Assembly (NCBI GenBank): GCA_035551455.1
Contig: DASZMZ010000272.1
Span: forward strand, 1 to 14,027
DNA from: Sulfopaludibacter sp035551455
Lineage (GTDB): Bacteria; Acidobacteriota; Terriglobia; Bryobacterales; Bryobacteraceae
Reading direction: 5' to 3'
Length of the DNA stretch: 14,027 nt
Of the stretch, positions 7,901 through 13,939 are shown one piece after another; within the stretch, counting starts at the first letter, position 1; each line of letters starts with the position of its first letter. The translations under genes and the position numbers were made by a program. Below the pieces are notes generated by a model. That model was not told the origin of the DNA. It saw nothing but the letters and a program-made list of their open reading frames with translations, and did no database searches.

Positions 7901-8382
7901 GGCGAATAGCTGGCATAGGCGCCCCAATCCGTGTTCAGCGCCCGTTCGATCCCGCCGTCCACCGGCACCTCCCAGAGAGTGGCCACCGAGGGGAAGGCCC
8001 CGTTGCCGCGCGTGGAGGAGAAGACTACGCGCTTCCCATCGGTCGACCAGCCTACTACATCGTCATTGGCGCTGTTGAAGGTAAGCTGCTTGGGCTCGCC
8101 GCCGGCGGCCGGCACCACGTAGACGTCGTAATTGCCGTCGCGGCTGGAAGAGAAGGCGATCCACTGGCCGTCCGGCGAAAAGCGCGGGTACTGATCGCGC
8201 GCGCGATTGACGGTGATGCGGTGCACATCGGAGCCATTCTCATTGGCGGTCCAGATATCGCCAAGATAGCTGAAGGCAATCTTGCCCTTGGAATACGTGG
8301 GGTAGCGCAGGAGCTTCGTCTGCGCGGTCGCAACCACCGGCAACAGTAAGGCAACAGCGGTAAGCAGAGCTTTTCGGAACAT
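4981..8382 (-). CDS. Exported tricorn-like protease (PD40/WD40 propeller, PDZ, S41 core) with Gly/Arg-rich inserts
   Basis: A 1133-residue protein. Tricorn proteases cut peptides produced by other proteases, with substrates passing through beta-propellers. Residues 1-21 form a signal peptide (ends PVVATAQ), so this copy works in the periplasm or outside, unlike archaeal cytosolic tricorn. Repeated propeller blades follow, with FSPDG- or WSPDG-type motifs near residues 68, 160, 368 and 454. Residues about 564-750 contain RGG-type low-complexity stretches (564-570, 656-670, 713-721). The catalytic part contains Ser816-His817 (NASHTG), a PDZ domain at about 859-911, and an S41-type core with Ser1040-Asp1041 (RSASDAEM) and Glu1096 (MENYGVPPD), matching the tricorn Ser-His-Ser-Glu tetrad. 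The start at 8382 is set by GGAGGT (8387-8392) four bases upstream; the frame is open to 8439. Confidence 0.93.
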   Translation of the reverse strand: MFRKALLTAVALLLPVVATAQTKLLRYPTYSKGKIAFSYLGDIWTANENGSDVHRITVNRARDQYPRFSPDGQWIAFSSSRDGNYDVYVVPAAGGEPKQLTFNSANDDVVGWSTDGKRVVFSSTRGNGAFPSVATLWEVPVDGGIERALNTDWGAYASYSPDGAKLAFQRHPSVWSRKHYRGSYAADLWVEELSAKKFTKLGDEAYHGNMLWPMYGNGGEIYFVSNELANEPVKPGSPEVMKSVNNIWKISDKGGKPAQVTHHTDGNLFYPSISADGKTIVYEDDFGLWKLDVASGKSTEIRLEIKSDYTENKTELTTISNELEGFGLSPSNKRAAVAVHGEIFTIATDRGQMQRVTETPWKEQSPHWSPDGKWIAYISDRTGREEIYISDELGKNLKKLTDADCDKVAIVWAADSKSFLWTGSDHKLRRLEIESGKEETLASSPGGNIGEPQFSPDGKWVSYSKPDDLLRTHVFLKELATGQEHMVTSEKFLTSRGAKWTPDGKKLLVIGGQGGSSGIASTGGRGSTGLYAMSFTPLDKDPSDRDINTEAQAEAADATAPAGGRGGRAGAGAVPANVQVKIDWTEMERRVVQLAPASGNISMVLPSPDGHTYLFQAGGGGAAAAAGAAPGMYTMNEDGSAITHLNTTPTDAAAGRGRGGRGGGGGFGGGAEPTWARDGRSIYFMQGGSLYNLSIGGNGAAAASTATAAAATGGRGGRGGRAAGGATAAAPAETGTGPAPRRVDVSVRLEIDIPAERRQVFEEAWRVMKNRFYDAKMHGADWAGNKDKYESLLPYIADTEELHNVIMEMIGDMNASHTGISAGGVIPGRTAQDERVQTRYPGFEMEPDASGFYKVSYIYRKGPADHDYVKLSVGDYILGVNDKDMKTSENYWKLFNILPGRKFDFLVNSKPSADGAWVVSLDPLTAAAQADLRYERWVDDRKNMVRTLSGGEIGYLHIKAMDAPSLAKFQLELAENQDKKALIIDERFNGGGGIDQELLEILNQRVAYQSTRNRDSLVVKRPAQAFFGPLAVLQNERSASDAEMFPAGIRDLKLGKIIGVPTMGAVIGTGSFTLMDGSVLRTPGAGVYTASGQNMENYGVPPDIWVDNTPADFLAGHDRQIEKAVETLKGQLK
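6129..6691 (-). repeat. Low-complexity Gly/Ala/Arg-coding segment inside the tricorn-like gene
   Basis: This part of the reading frame codes for about residues 564-751 of the tricorn-like protein. It contains three blocks of Gly, Arg and Ala (such as GGRGGRAGAG and GRGRGGRGGGGG) separated by ordinary propeller-like sequence that still carries SPDGHTYLF and ARDGRSIYFM blade motifs. The insertions therefore seem to be expanded loops between or within blades rather than a replaced domain. At DNA level it is a run of near-repeats of CCGCC-type triplets, prone to slippage, so its length may vary between strains. The reading frame stays open throughout. Confidence 0.75.
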
Positions 8383-8522
8383 TCCAACCTCCGGGTAACG
8401 GGATATAAGAATCTTAATGGTTGGCCGCCCCGGGAGCAAGCCACCCGGCGGGATTCGCGCTTCAATAGGGGGGAGGGGAAATGGAGATAATGGCCTGCAC
8501 GCCCGGATGTGAGGGAAGATCG
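8383..8522. promoter_or_regulatory. Divergent promoter region, tricorn-like gene and GH79 gene
   Basis: These 140 bases separate two divergent starts. On the minus side GGAGGT at 8387-8392 is a strong Shine-Dalgarno for the tricorn-like gene, and TATATC (reverse of 8402-8407) could be its -10 element. On the plus side there are two Shine-Dalgarno sites, GGAGG at 8472-8476 before an ATG at 8481 and GAGGGA at 8511-8516 before the preferred ATG at 8523. Between them lies an imperfect GC-rich dyad (8425-8434 with 8444-8451) that could be an operator or just GC-rich sequence. No clear -35 element was found for either gene. Confidence 0.45.
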
Positions 8523-10070
8523 ATGCGGGACGCTCTCAAGTTTTGGTGTGGCGCGGTGCTTGCCGCAGCGCTGCTCTTGCCCGCCTGCTACGGCGCCGAC
8601 CCGGTGACCGTATCCCCGCAAACCATGCGGCGCATCGGCAGCGTCGACGAGCGATTTCAATCCTTCAATATCGAAATGGTCGAAGTGACCGGCGGACGTT
8701 TCTGGGCGCCGTACAAGATGACGGAAACGGGACATCCGGCGGGTTCGCCGCCTGCCATTCCGGGCCTGGACCCGGCGGCATTCCGGTACCGTCCGCCGGT
8801 GGACCTGGCGAATCCGAAATTGCGCAAACTGGCGGCGGCGCTGGGTCCCGCTTATGTGCGGGTGAGCGGCACGTGGGCCAATTCTACGTACTTCCAGGAT
8901 TCCGACCAGCCGGCCCTTTCGGCCCCGCCCACCGGCTTTGGCGGAGTGCTGACGCGGCAGCAATGGCGCGGAGTGATCGACTTCGCCAAGGCGACGGACA
9001 CGCGCATCGTCACGAGCTACGCCGTGAGCGAAGGCACGCGCAACGCGAGCGGCGCGTGGACGCCGGTGGAGGCGCAGAAGCTGATCGAATTCACCAAGTC
9101 CGCGGGAGGCCGCCTGGCCGCCGTCGAGTTCTTCAACGAGCCCAGCTTTGCATCCCTGGGCGGCTTGCCAAAGGGCTACGACGCTGCCGCGTACGGGCGA
9201 GATTTCAAGCTCTTCCTGCCCTTCGCCCGAAAGAATTTGCCGGGGACGTTGATTCTGGGCCCGGGATCGTTGGGCGAATCGAAAGCGATTGTCACGGGAA
9301 TTCCAATTCTGCGCAGCGAGGACATACTGAAAGCCGCGGGTCCCGGGCTGGATGTCTTCTCGTACCACTATTACGGCGGAGCGTCCAAGCGCTGCAACGG
9401 CACGCAGACAGCAGGCATGGCGCTGTTGGACGAGTGGCTGTCCGGAACGGAGCGGGATGAGGCCTTCTACGCCGCGCTGCGCGACCGTTTCGAACCCGGC
9501 AAGCCGATGTGGCTGACGGAGACGGGGGAGACAGGCTGCGGCGGCAATCCCTGGGCGTCGACATTCATCGACAGTTTCCGGTATCTGGAACAGCTGGGCC
9601 GGTTGGCGAAGAAAGGCGTTCAGGTGGTGGCCCACAATACGCTGGCGGCCAGTGACTATGGGCTGCTGGACGAAGATACGCTGGAGCCGCGTCCTGATTA
9701 TTGGTCGGCGTTGCTGTGGCACAAGCTGATGGGTAGGACGGTGCTGGATTCCGGGGTTCCGGCGTCTTCGAAGATGCAAGTGTACGCGCACTGTCTGAGC
9801 GGCCATCCCGGCGGCGTGGCGCTGCTGGCGGCGAATGCCGATCGCCAGGCGTCGCACGATCTGGAGGTGCCGGTGGCGAGCGAACGCTACCAACTGACGG
9901 CGATCACGCTCTTGAACTCCAATGTGGACTTGAACGGCGTGGAGTTGAGGATGGGGGATCAAGTGCCGGAGCTGAAGGGCAGGGCCGAACCAGCGGGTGT
10001 AGTCCGAATTCCTCCGGGGAGCATCACGTTTTTGGCGATCCCGGCCGCGGGGAACAGGAACTGCCGGTAG
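8523..10070 (+). CDS. Exported GH79 glycosidase, heparanase/beta-glucuronidase-like
   Basis: A 515-residue protein. GH79 retaining enzymes cut beta-glucuronides or heparan-type chains. The acid/base is probably Glu206 in EFFNEPS and the nucleophile Glu333 in WLTETG. The later part resembles heparanase: VVAHNTLAASDYGLLDED then RPDYWSALLWHKLMG (390-404). A C-terminal beta domain covers about 415-515. The N-terminus is an export signal; Cys22 in LLLPAC could be a lipobox, or a standard signal peptidase may cut after CYGA. I prefer the start at 8523 (GAGGGA six bases before) for its compact signal peptide, but the in-frame ATG at 8481 has an equally good Shine-Dalgarno and would add 14 residues. 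Divergent from the tricorn-like gene and 31 bases ahead of a small periplasmic protein gene. The family is confident, the substrate (glucuronoside, 4-O-methylglucuronoside or heparan) is open. Confidence 0.88.
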   Translation: MRDALKFWCGAVLAAALLLPACYGADPVTVSPQTMRRIGSVDERFQSFNIEMVEVTGGRFWAPYKMTETGHPAGSPPAIPGLDPAAFRYRPPVDLANPKLRKLAAALGPAYVRVSGTWANSTYFQDSDQPALSAPPTGFGGVLTRQQWRGVIDFAKATDTRIVTSYAVSEGTRNASGAWTPVEAQKLIEFTKSAGGRLAAVEFFNEPSFASLGGLPKGYDAAAYGRDFKLFLPFARKNLPGTLILGPGSLGESKAIVTGIPILRSEDILKAAGPGLDVFSYHYYGGASKRCNGTQTAGMALLDEWLSGTERDEAFYAALRDRFEPGKPMWLTETGETGCGGNPWASTFIDSFRYLEQLGRLAKKGVQVVAHNTLAASDYGLLDEDTLEPRPDYWSALLWHKLMGRTVLDSGVPASSKMQVYAHCLSGHPGGVALLAANADRQASHDLEVPVASERYQLTAITLLNSNVDLNGVELRMGDQVPELKGRAEPAGVVRIPPGSITFLAIPAAGNRNCR

Positions 10071-10089
10071 CGCCTGCTACGATGAATGC

Positions 10090-10095
10090 AAGGAG
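10090..10095 (+). promoter_or_regulatory. Ribosome binding site AAGGAG
   Basis: AAGGAG sits six bases before the ATG at 10102 and fixes the start of the small periplasmic protein. It is the clearest Shine-Dalgarno on the plus strand of the window and contrasts with the four genes of the two tight head-to-head pairs, which have none. Confidence 0.8.
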
Positions 10096-10101
10096 TGTCC
10101 C

Positions 10102-10704
10102 ATGCGACTGGCGATTCTCGCGCTTTCCCTTCCCCTGTTGTGCCCCGCTTCTGAGATTCCGCAAGGCAGCCACGTAGCGCTCCGGCTGGTGAATTCGATC
10201 AGCACACGGACGGCCAAGGAAGGCGATTACGTTTACATGAAGACCGCCACTCCGATTGCCGCCGATGGCGCGATCGTGGTGCCCGAAGGCAGCTTCGTGC
10301 AGGCCGTGGTGACCCACTCGACGCGGAGCGGCAGAGTCAAAGGCAGGGCCGAACTGGCTATTCGCATCGAGACGCTGACCCTTCCCACGGGCAAAGTGAT
10401 CAAGATGACTCCGCACCTGGCCGCCGTCGATTCCGAAGGCACCGACCAGAAAGTGAAGAAGGAAAACGAGATCCAGCAGGGCTCCAGTCACGGCTCCGAC
10501 GCCATGACGGTGGGACGGATGGCAGGCGCAGGCGCGGCCATCGGCGGCATCGCAGACCGAAGCTGGAAAGGTGCGGGCATCGGAGCCGGAGCCGGCACCG
10601 CCGTGGGCTTGGCCGAAGTACTGCTCACGCGCGGGAAGGAAGTGGAGCTACGTCAGGGAACCACGGTGGACGTGGTTTTCGATCGCTCGGTACCGGTGGA
10701 ATAG
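10102..10704 (+). CDS. Exported protein of unknown function with glycine-zipper segment
   Basis: A 200-residue protein with a signal peptide (about 1-17, ending LLCPAS). Residues about 19-105 (from IPQGSHVALRLVNSIST) look like a small beta barrel: the order 'IPxGSxVxxRL ... VVPEGSFVQAVV ... GKVIKM' recalls the C-terminal barrel of VirB10/TrbI proteins, although no secretion genes are nearby and the match is by eye. Residues 138-175 (from GRMAGAGAAIGG) form a glycine-zipper-like, membrane-inserting or oligomerising segment with several GxxxG spacings. The tail, RQGTTVDVVFDRSV, resembles another barrel strand. The gene lies 31 bases after the GH79 gene and is probably co-transcribed with it. 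Best guess is a periplasmic or outer-membrane-associated structural protein. I do not recognise a specific function. Confidence 0.75.
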   Translation: MRLAILALSLPLLCPASEIPQGSHVALRLVNSISTRTAKEGDYVYMKTATPIAADGAIVVPEGSFVQAVVTHSTRSGRVKGRAELAIRIETLTLPTGKVIKMTPHLAAVDSEGTDQKVKKENEIQQGSSHGSDAMTVGRMAGAGAAIGGIADRSWKGAGIGAGAGTAVGLAEVLLTRGKEVELRQGTTVDVVFDRSVPVE

Positions 10705-10714
10705 GTCTAAAAGA

Positions 10715-10759
10715 GCGGCCGCCAGTTTGAGTTACCCTTGAGGAGAGATAGGCGGCCGC
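10715..10759 (-). terminator. GC-rich inverted repeat, possible terminator of the M1 gene
   Basis: GCGGCCGCC at 10715-10723 pairs perfectly with GGCGGCCGC at 10751-10759 (nine GC pairs, 27-base loop). Read on the minus strand the stem is followed by TCTTTT (reverse of 10709-10714), a short U-rich tail suitable for intrinsic termination of the M1 gene. The loop is longer than usual for an intrinsic terminator. The same bases also form a direct repeat, GCGGCCGCCAG, at 10715-10725 and 10752-10762. Confidence 0.5.
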
Positions 10760-10773
10760 CAGGAGTTTGTCTT

Positions 10774-10804
10774 CTTTACGCTAGACGACTTTCTCATCGT
10801 AAAG
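10774..10804. repeat. Inverted repeat CTTTACG/CGTAAAG
   Basis: CTTTACG at 10774-10780 and CGTAAAG at 10798-10804 form a seven-pair stem with a 17-base loop. It lies between two convergent genes and may add to termination or stabilise a 3' end. There is no U-tract right after it on either strand, so it is not a classical intrinsic terminator. Confidence 0.45.
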
Positions 10805-10837
10805 CCTAAACAACCGCAGTGAAGACGTATCTTTCGA

Positions 10838-12445
10838 CTACTTCCTCTCAAATCGGCTGTCCACCAGAAGCCAAACGTTGGGGTCCAGCGTGACCGCCGA
10901 TGGCTCCTTCGCCGCGTCCAATTCGAAGCTCTGGTGTTTCCCCGATAACTCCACCTTCTCCACCTTCGTGGCAGTTTCATTAGTCAGACCTATCTCAAGT
11001 GGCAGACGGTAAGGCTCGCCCGGTTGAGTTTGCGATAACTCGATTTTTACCTTCTTCGCCGCCGCGTCGTACTGCCAGGTTCCTTCCACCGCCGGCGAAC
11101 CCGGACGGTAGATCCACTGTTGAAAGAACCAATCCAGGTCGGCGCCCGAGACCTCTTCCATCACCGCTTTGAAATCGGCGGTGGATGCGTTGGAGTCGCG
11201 GTATCGGCGGTAATACTCGCGGATTCCGGCCCAGAATTTATCGGCGCCAATTTGTCCGCGCAGCATGTGCAGAGACCATGCGCCCTTCTGGTACACGATG
11301 CCGTTGGGAATGCCTTTCCACTCCTTGGTCTGCACCACGGCGACGCCCTGGAGGCGCTTCTCGGTAGTGAAAATCCCGGACCGGCTGCGCTTCATCTGGT
11401 TTACGAAGGCGTCGCGGCCTTCGTAATGTTCGGTGGTGAGCGCGGCGAAATAGGTGGCAAAGCCCTCGCTCAGCCACACGTCGTCCCAATCCTTCTCTGT
11501 CACCGAATCGCCGAACCATTGATGCGCGGTCTCGTGCGACACGAGCGGCAGATTGGGGCGGCCGTTGGCGGCATTCTGTCCGTAGAAGATCTCGCTGGCA
11601 TGTTCCATGCCGCCGCCGTTAGCCGCGCCGTTTTGCACGCTGGCCAGCTTTTCATAAGGGTACGGACCGATATGGTCGCTGAAGAATTCGATGGCCTGGC
11701 GCATCGGCCCATTGAACGTGAGGATGCCCGCATCGCGATCCTTTGGGAAGACCCACGTCTGGAGCGGCACGCCCGCGGCCTTCCCGAAGTGCAGCGCCGC
11801 AAACTGCGCCACGCCGATGTTGTTCAACCACGACGCAATGGGCACGCTCTGCTTCCAGTGAGTCATGCGCCGTCCGTCGGGCAGGTCGATCTCTTCCTGC
11901 AGCAGGCCGTTGGCCACGACCTGGTATTTCGCGGGGGCGGTGATCAGGAACTCGCTGGTGGCCTTGTCATACGGATGGTCGATCATGGGCATCCACTGGC
12001 GTGCGAGGTCGGGCCAGTTCTGGCTGAAGAAACACCGGTCGCCGTACTTATTCTTCACGGCGCGCAGGCCGTCGGACGGGACGCCGTGATACCGGATCGT
12101 GTACTGGTGGAGACTTCCCTGCCCCGGCGCGGACGGCAGTGTGATGGTGAGGCGATTGTCGCGGTGGAGGTAGGTGAGCGCGGCGGAGTTTTCGGTAACG
12201 GCGTCCACCGTCATGCCCTTGCCGTTGGTGGCCGACGTCAGGTCTAGGGCGAACTCGCGCACGCCGTCTTTTACGAATCGCAGGGTGACGGTCGATTCGC
12301 CGGCGATGGCGTCATTATCGTCGTTCAGCGTAATCCGCATCACGTAATGCTGCGCGTCGATGCCGGCCTGGCGAGGATAGTTGTCGGCGAACACCAGGCC
12401 CGCCGCACACAGAACCAGGAGGGCGGATCGGAACGGGATGGTCAT
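10838..12445 (-). CDS. Exported M1-family aminopeptidase
   Basis: A 535-residue zinc aminopeptidase with a signal peptide (MTIPFRSALLVLCAAGLVFA, 1-20). The M1 signature is complete: GGGMEHAS at 277-284 stands for the usual GAMEN motif, the zinc site is His304, Glu305, His308 (HETAHQWFG) with third ligand Glu327 (WLSEGFA), and Tyr385 (GIVYQKGAW) is the likely transition-state tyrosine. An N-terminal beta saddle occupies about 25-220 and a short C-terminal beta domain about 450-535. It lacks the large helical C-terminal domain of PepN, as in many short bacterial M1 enzymes. An in-frame ATG at 12463 would leave only two bases to the divergent gltS-like start; I chose 12445 for its better signal peptide. 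No clear Shine-Dalgarno is seen. It would trim peptides left by the other peptidases here. Confidence 0.93.
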   Translation of the reverse strand: MTIPFRSALLVLCAAGLVFADNYPRQAGIDAQHYVMRITLNDDNDAIAGESTVTLRFVKDGVREFALDLTSATNGKGMTVDAVTENSAALTYLHRDNRLTITLPSAPGQGSLHQYTIRYHGVPSDGLRAVKNKYGDRCFFSQNWPDLARQWMPMIDHPYDKATSEFLITAPAKYQVVANGLLQEEIDLPDGRRMTHWKQSVPIASWLNNIGVAQFAALHFGKAAGVPLQTWVFPKDRDAGILTFNGPMRQAIEFFSDHIGPYPYEKLASVQNGAANGGGMEHASEIFYGQNAANGRPNLPLVSHETAHQWFGDSVTEKDWDDVWLSEGFATYFAALTTEHYEGRDAFVNQMKRSRSGIFTTEKRLQGVAVVQTKEWKGIPNGIVYQKGAWSLHMLRGQIGADKFWAGIREYYRRYRDSNASTADFKAVMEEVSGADLDWFFQQWIYRPGSPAVEGTWQYDAAAKKVKIELSQTQPGEPYRLPLEIGLTNETATKVEKVELSGKHQSFELDAAKEPSAVTLDPNVWLLVDSRFERK

Positions 12446-12465
12446 CCCACTTATACTATCCATTC
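12446..12465. promoter_or_regulatory. 20-base divergent start region with shared -10-like patch
   Basis: The starts of the M1 aminopeptidase gene (minus) and the symporter gene (plus) are separated by 20 bases. TATACT at 12452-12457 is a five-of-six -10 hexamer for the plus strand, eight bases before the ATG at 12466, which would place transcription start almost at the ATG. Read on the minus strand the same patch gives TATAAG (reverse of 12450-12455) or TAGTAT (reverse of 12453-12458), four and seven bases before the ATG at 12445. No Shine-Dalgarno is visible for either gene. A leaderless symporter message is the simplest reading. Confidence 0.4.
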
Positions 12466-13626
12466 ATGGTCCCGATCTGGAAACTAAATTCCGCGCAGGT
12501 TCTGGGACTGGCATGCCTCGGCGTGTGGATGGGTGACCGGCTGAAACGGCTCGTACGCATGCTGGACCGGCTGAACGTCCCGGTGCCGATTGTGGGAGGC
12601 ATGATTTTCGCGCTGGCGGCGCTGGCGATGCGCGACCGGGTGGTGAATCTGGAGGCCGACACCACGCTCCGCGACCTGCTGATGATCGCCTTCATGACCA
12701 CTATCGGATTGAGCGCGCGGCTGCAACTGGTGCGGGAAGGCGGGCGCGGCGTGGTCAAACTGCTGACTATCGCCACCTTCGCCGCAGTGCTGCAGAACCT
12801 GCTGGGCATGGGCCTCGCGAAGGTTTTGGGACTGGATGCGCGCCTCGGCATTCTGGCCGGATCGGTGGCGCTGGCCGGGGGACCGGCCACCTCCGTGGCT
12901 TTCGGCGGCACCTTCGAAAAGCTGGGCGTGCGCGGCGCGACGGAAGTGGCAATGGCGTCGGCGACCTTCGGGATCGCCATCGCAGGTCTGATCGGAGGCT
13001 ACATTGGCGGACGGCTGATTCGCAGCCATGGATTGAAGAGCCAAGGCGGCAACAGCGCCTCCGCCGAGGGGGTGCGCACACCGTCGAACCTGCTATATAC
13101 GGTGGTTCTCATCGGCATCTCGATGGGGCTGGGCAATTTGCTGAGTTTACAGATGGAACGGATGGGGATTATCCTGCCCGCCTACATCGGGGCAATGATT
13201 GTGGCGGCGGTGATTCGCAATGTGGGCCGTCTGGACCTCGCGCAAGCCGATATCGATATCGTAGGCCGCATTGCGCTTTACCTCTTCATCGTGATGGCGA
13301 TGATTACGCTGCGCCTCTGGGAACTGGCTCATCTGGCTCTGCCGCTGCTGGTGATTCTGGCGGCGCAGGTGGCACTCTGCTGGGGCTTGTGCGTGACCAT
13401 CGTCTATTGGGGTATGGGCCGGAAGTATGAAGCGGCGGTCGCCTCGGCCGGGTTCTGCGGCTTCATGCTCGGCATCACGGCCAATGCCGTCGCCTGCATG
13501 GAAGAGCTCGTGGAGAAGTTCGGGCCCGCTCCGCAAGCCTTCCTCGTGGTGCCGATCGTGGGGGCATTCCTGATCGACTTCACCAACTCGGTGATTATCA
13601 CGGCCATGGCAAATCTCAGCCGCTAA
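12466..13626 (+). CDS. gltS: Sodium/glutamate symporter family protein (GltS-like)
   Basis: A 386-residue inner-membrane protein, close to the roughly 400 residues of E. coli GltS, which imports glutamate with sodium. About ten hydrophobic spans form two inverted halves. The two signature loops are recognisable: GGPATSVAFGGTFEKLG (138-154) in the first half, and GFCGFMLGITANAVA (329-343) followed by FGPAPQAFLVVPIVGAF (352-368), very close to GltS, in the second. The first loop departs from the usual GGHGTAAAWG-type sequence, so substrate choice may differ. A cytoplasmic loop lies at about 185-207. The start at 12466 places the first span as in GltS; no Shine-Dalgarno is present. Head to head with an exported aminopeptidase, it could import acidic amino acids released by peptidases. 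The symbol reflects family membership. Confidence 0.88.
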   Translation: MVPIWKLNSAQVLGLACLGVWMGDRLKRLVRMLDRLNVPVPIVGGMIFALAALAMRDRVVNLEADTTLRDLLMIAFMTTIGLSARLQLVREGGRGVVKLLTIATFAAVLQNLLGMGLAKVLGLDARLGILAGSVALAGGPATSVAFGGTFEKLGVRGATEVAMASATFGIAIAGLIGGYIGGRLIRSHGLKSQGGNSASAEGVRTPSNLLYTVVLIGISMGLGNLLSLQMERMGIILPAYIGAMIVAAVIRNVGRLDLAQADIDIVGRIALYLFIVMAMITLRLWELAHLALPLLVILAAQVALCWGLCVTIVYWGMGRKYEAAVASAGFCGFMLGITANAVACMEELVEKFGPAPQAFLVVPIVGAFLIDFTNSVIITAMANLSR

Positions 13627-13870
13627 TTGGCCCGGGATACCGGCGGCCCGTGGTAAATTTCGCTTCCTTACGGGCGCGGCTCCGATTAGGGAGGGTCGTA
13701 CGAATCTTCAAGTGAGTTTTCTGCTGCTGGCAGCTGCTGCCACACCCTTCGGAGTGCCGCTGGTCGTCTGAACCAGGTGAGGTTGGATGAACCGGAGCGG
13801 AAGCGGTCTACGTAGTCGCCGAGCAAGGTGATGTTATGAGCGTGTTTGAATCTGACGGGTTTTAACGTAT

Positions 13871-13897
13871 TAAGGAAGATGCGGCAACGCTTCCTTA
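13871..13897. repeat. Perfect inverted repeat TAAGGAAG/CTTCCTTA
   Basis: TAAGGAAG at 13871-13878 pairs with CTTCCTTA at 13890-13897 around an 11-base loop. It lies 245 bases beyond the symporter stop. No U-tract follows, so it could be an operator or RNA hairpin rather than an intrinsic terminator. Confidence 0.6.
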
Positions 13898-13930
13898 TAG
13901 TTGGTCCGTGAGGAGCAATTGATTTGAGAG

Positions 13931-13939
13931 TTATCCACA
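13931..13939 (+). promoter_or_regulatory. DnaA box TTATCCACA
   Basis: A perfect match to the high-affinity bacterial DnaA-box consensus on the plus strand. One exact 9-mer may occur by chance in a large genome; the second, facing site 18 bases away raises the likelihood that it is meaningful. Confidence 0.5.

Larger units (their letters stand above)
10705..10837. other. Convergent intergenic region with two hairpins
   Basis: This 133-base gap separates the 3' ends of the small periplasmic protein gene (plus) and the M1 aminopeptidase gene (minus). It contains two inverted repeats, described separately, and a longer-range pair GTCTTC (10769-10774) with GAAGAC (10821-10826) that encloses the second one. 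No gene fits. The natural role is transcription termination from both sides. Confidence 0.6.

Noticed and set aside
8425..8451. Operator palindrome between the tricorn-like and GH79 genes
   Set aside because: The dyad is imperfect and composed of runs of C and G that are frequent in this genome, so it is mentioned only within the promoter region.
8055..9962. A 635-codon open frame on the minus strand spanning the tricorn-like and GH79 genes
   Set aside because: It runs antisense to the GH79 gene and in another frame of the tricorn-like gene, and its translation is rich in Arg and His without motifs. Long antisense frames are common at this GC content.
13712..13771. A 19-residue leader-like peptide beginning at GTG
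   Set aside because: The hydrophobic run resembles the start of a signal peptide, but the frame stops at once, the only Shine-Dalgarno-like run is too far upstream, and no continuation is seen in other frames.
13768..13830. Signal recognition particle RNA core
   Set aside because: ACCAGGTGAGG and the following GGAGCGGAAGCGG recall the conserved SRP domain, but the order and spacing of the loop and AGCAG-type internal bases do not fit.
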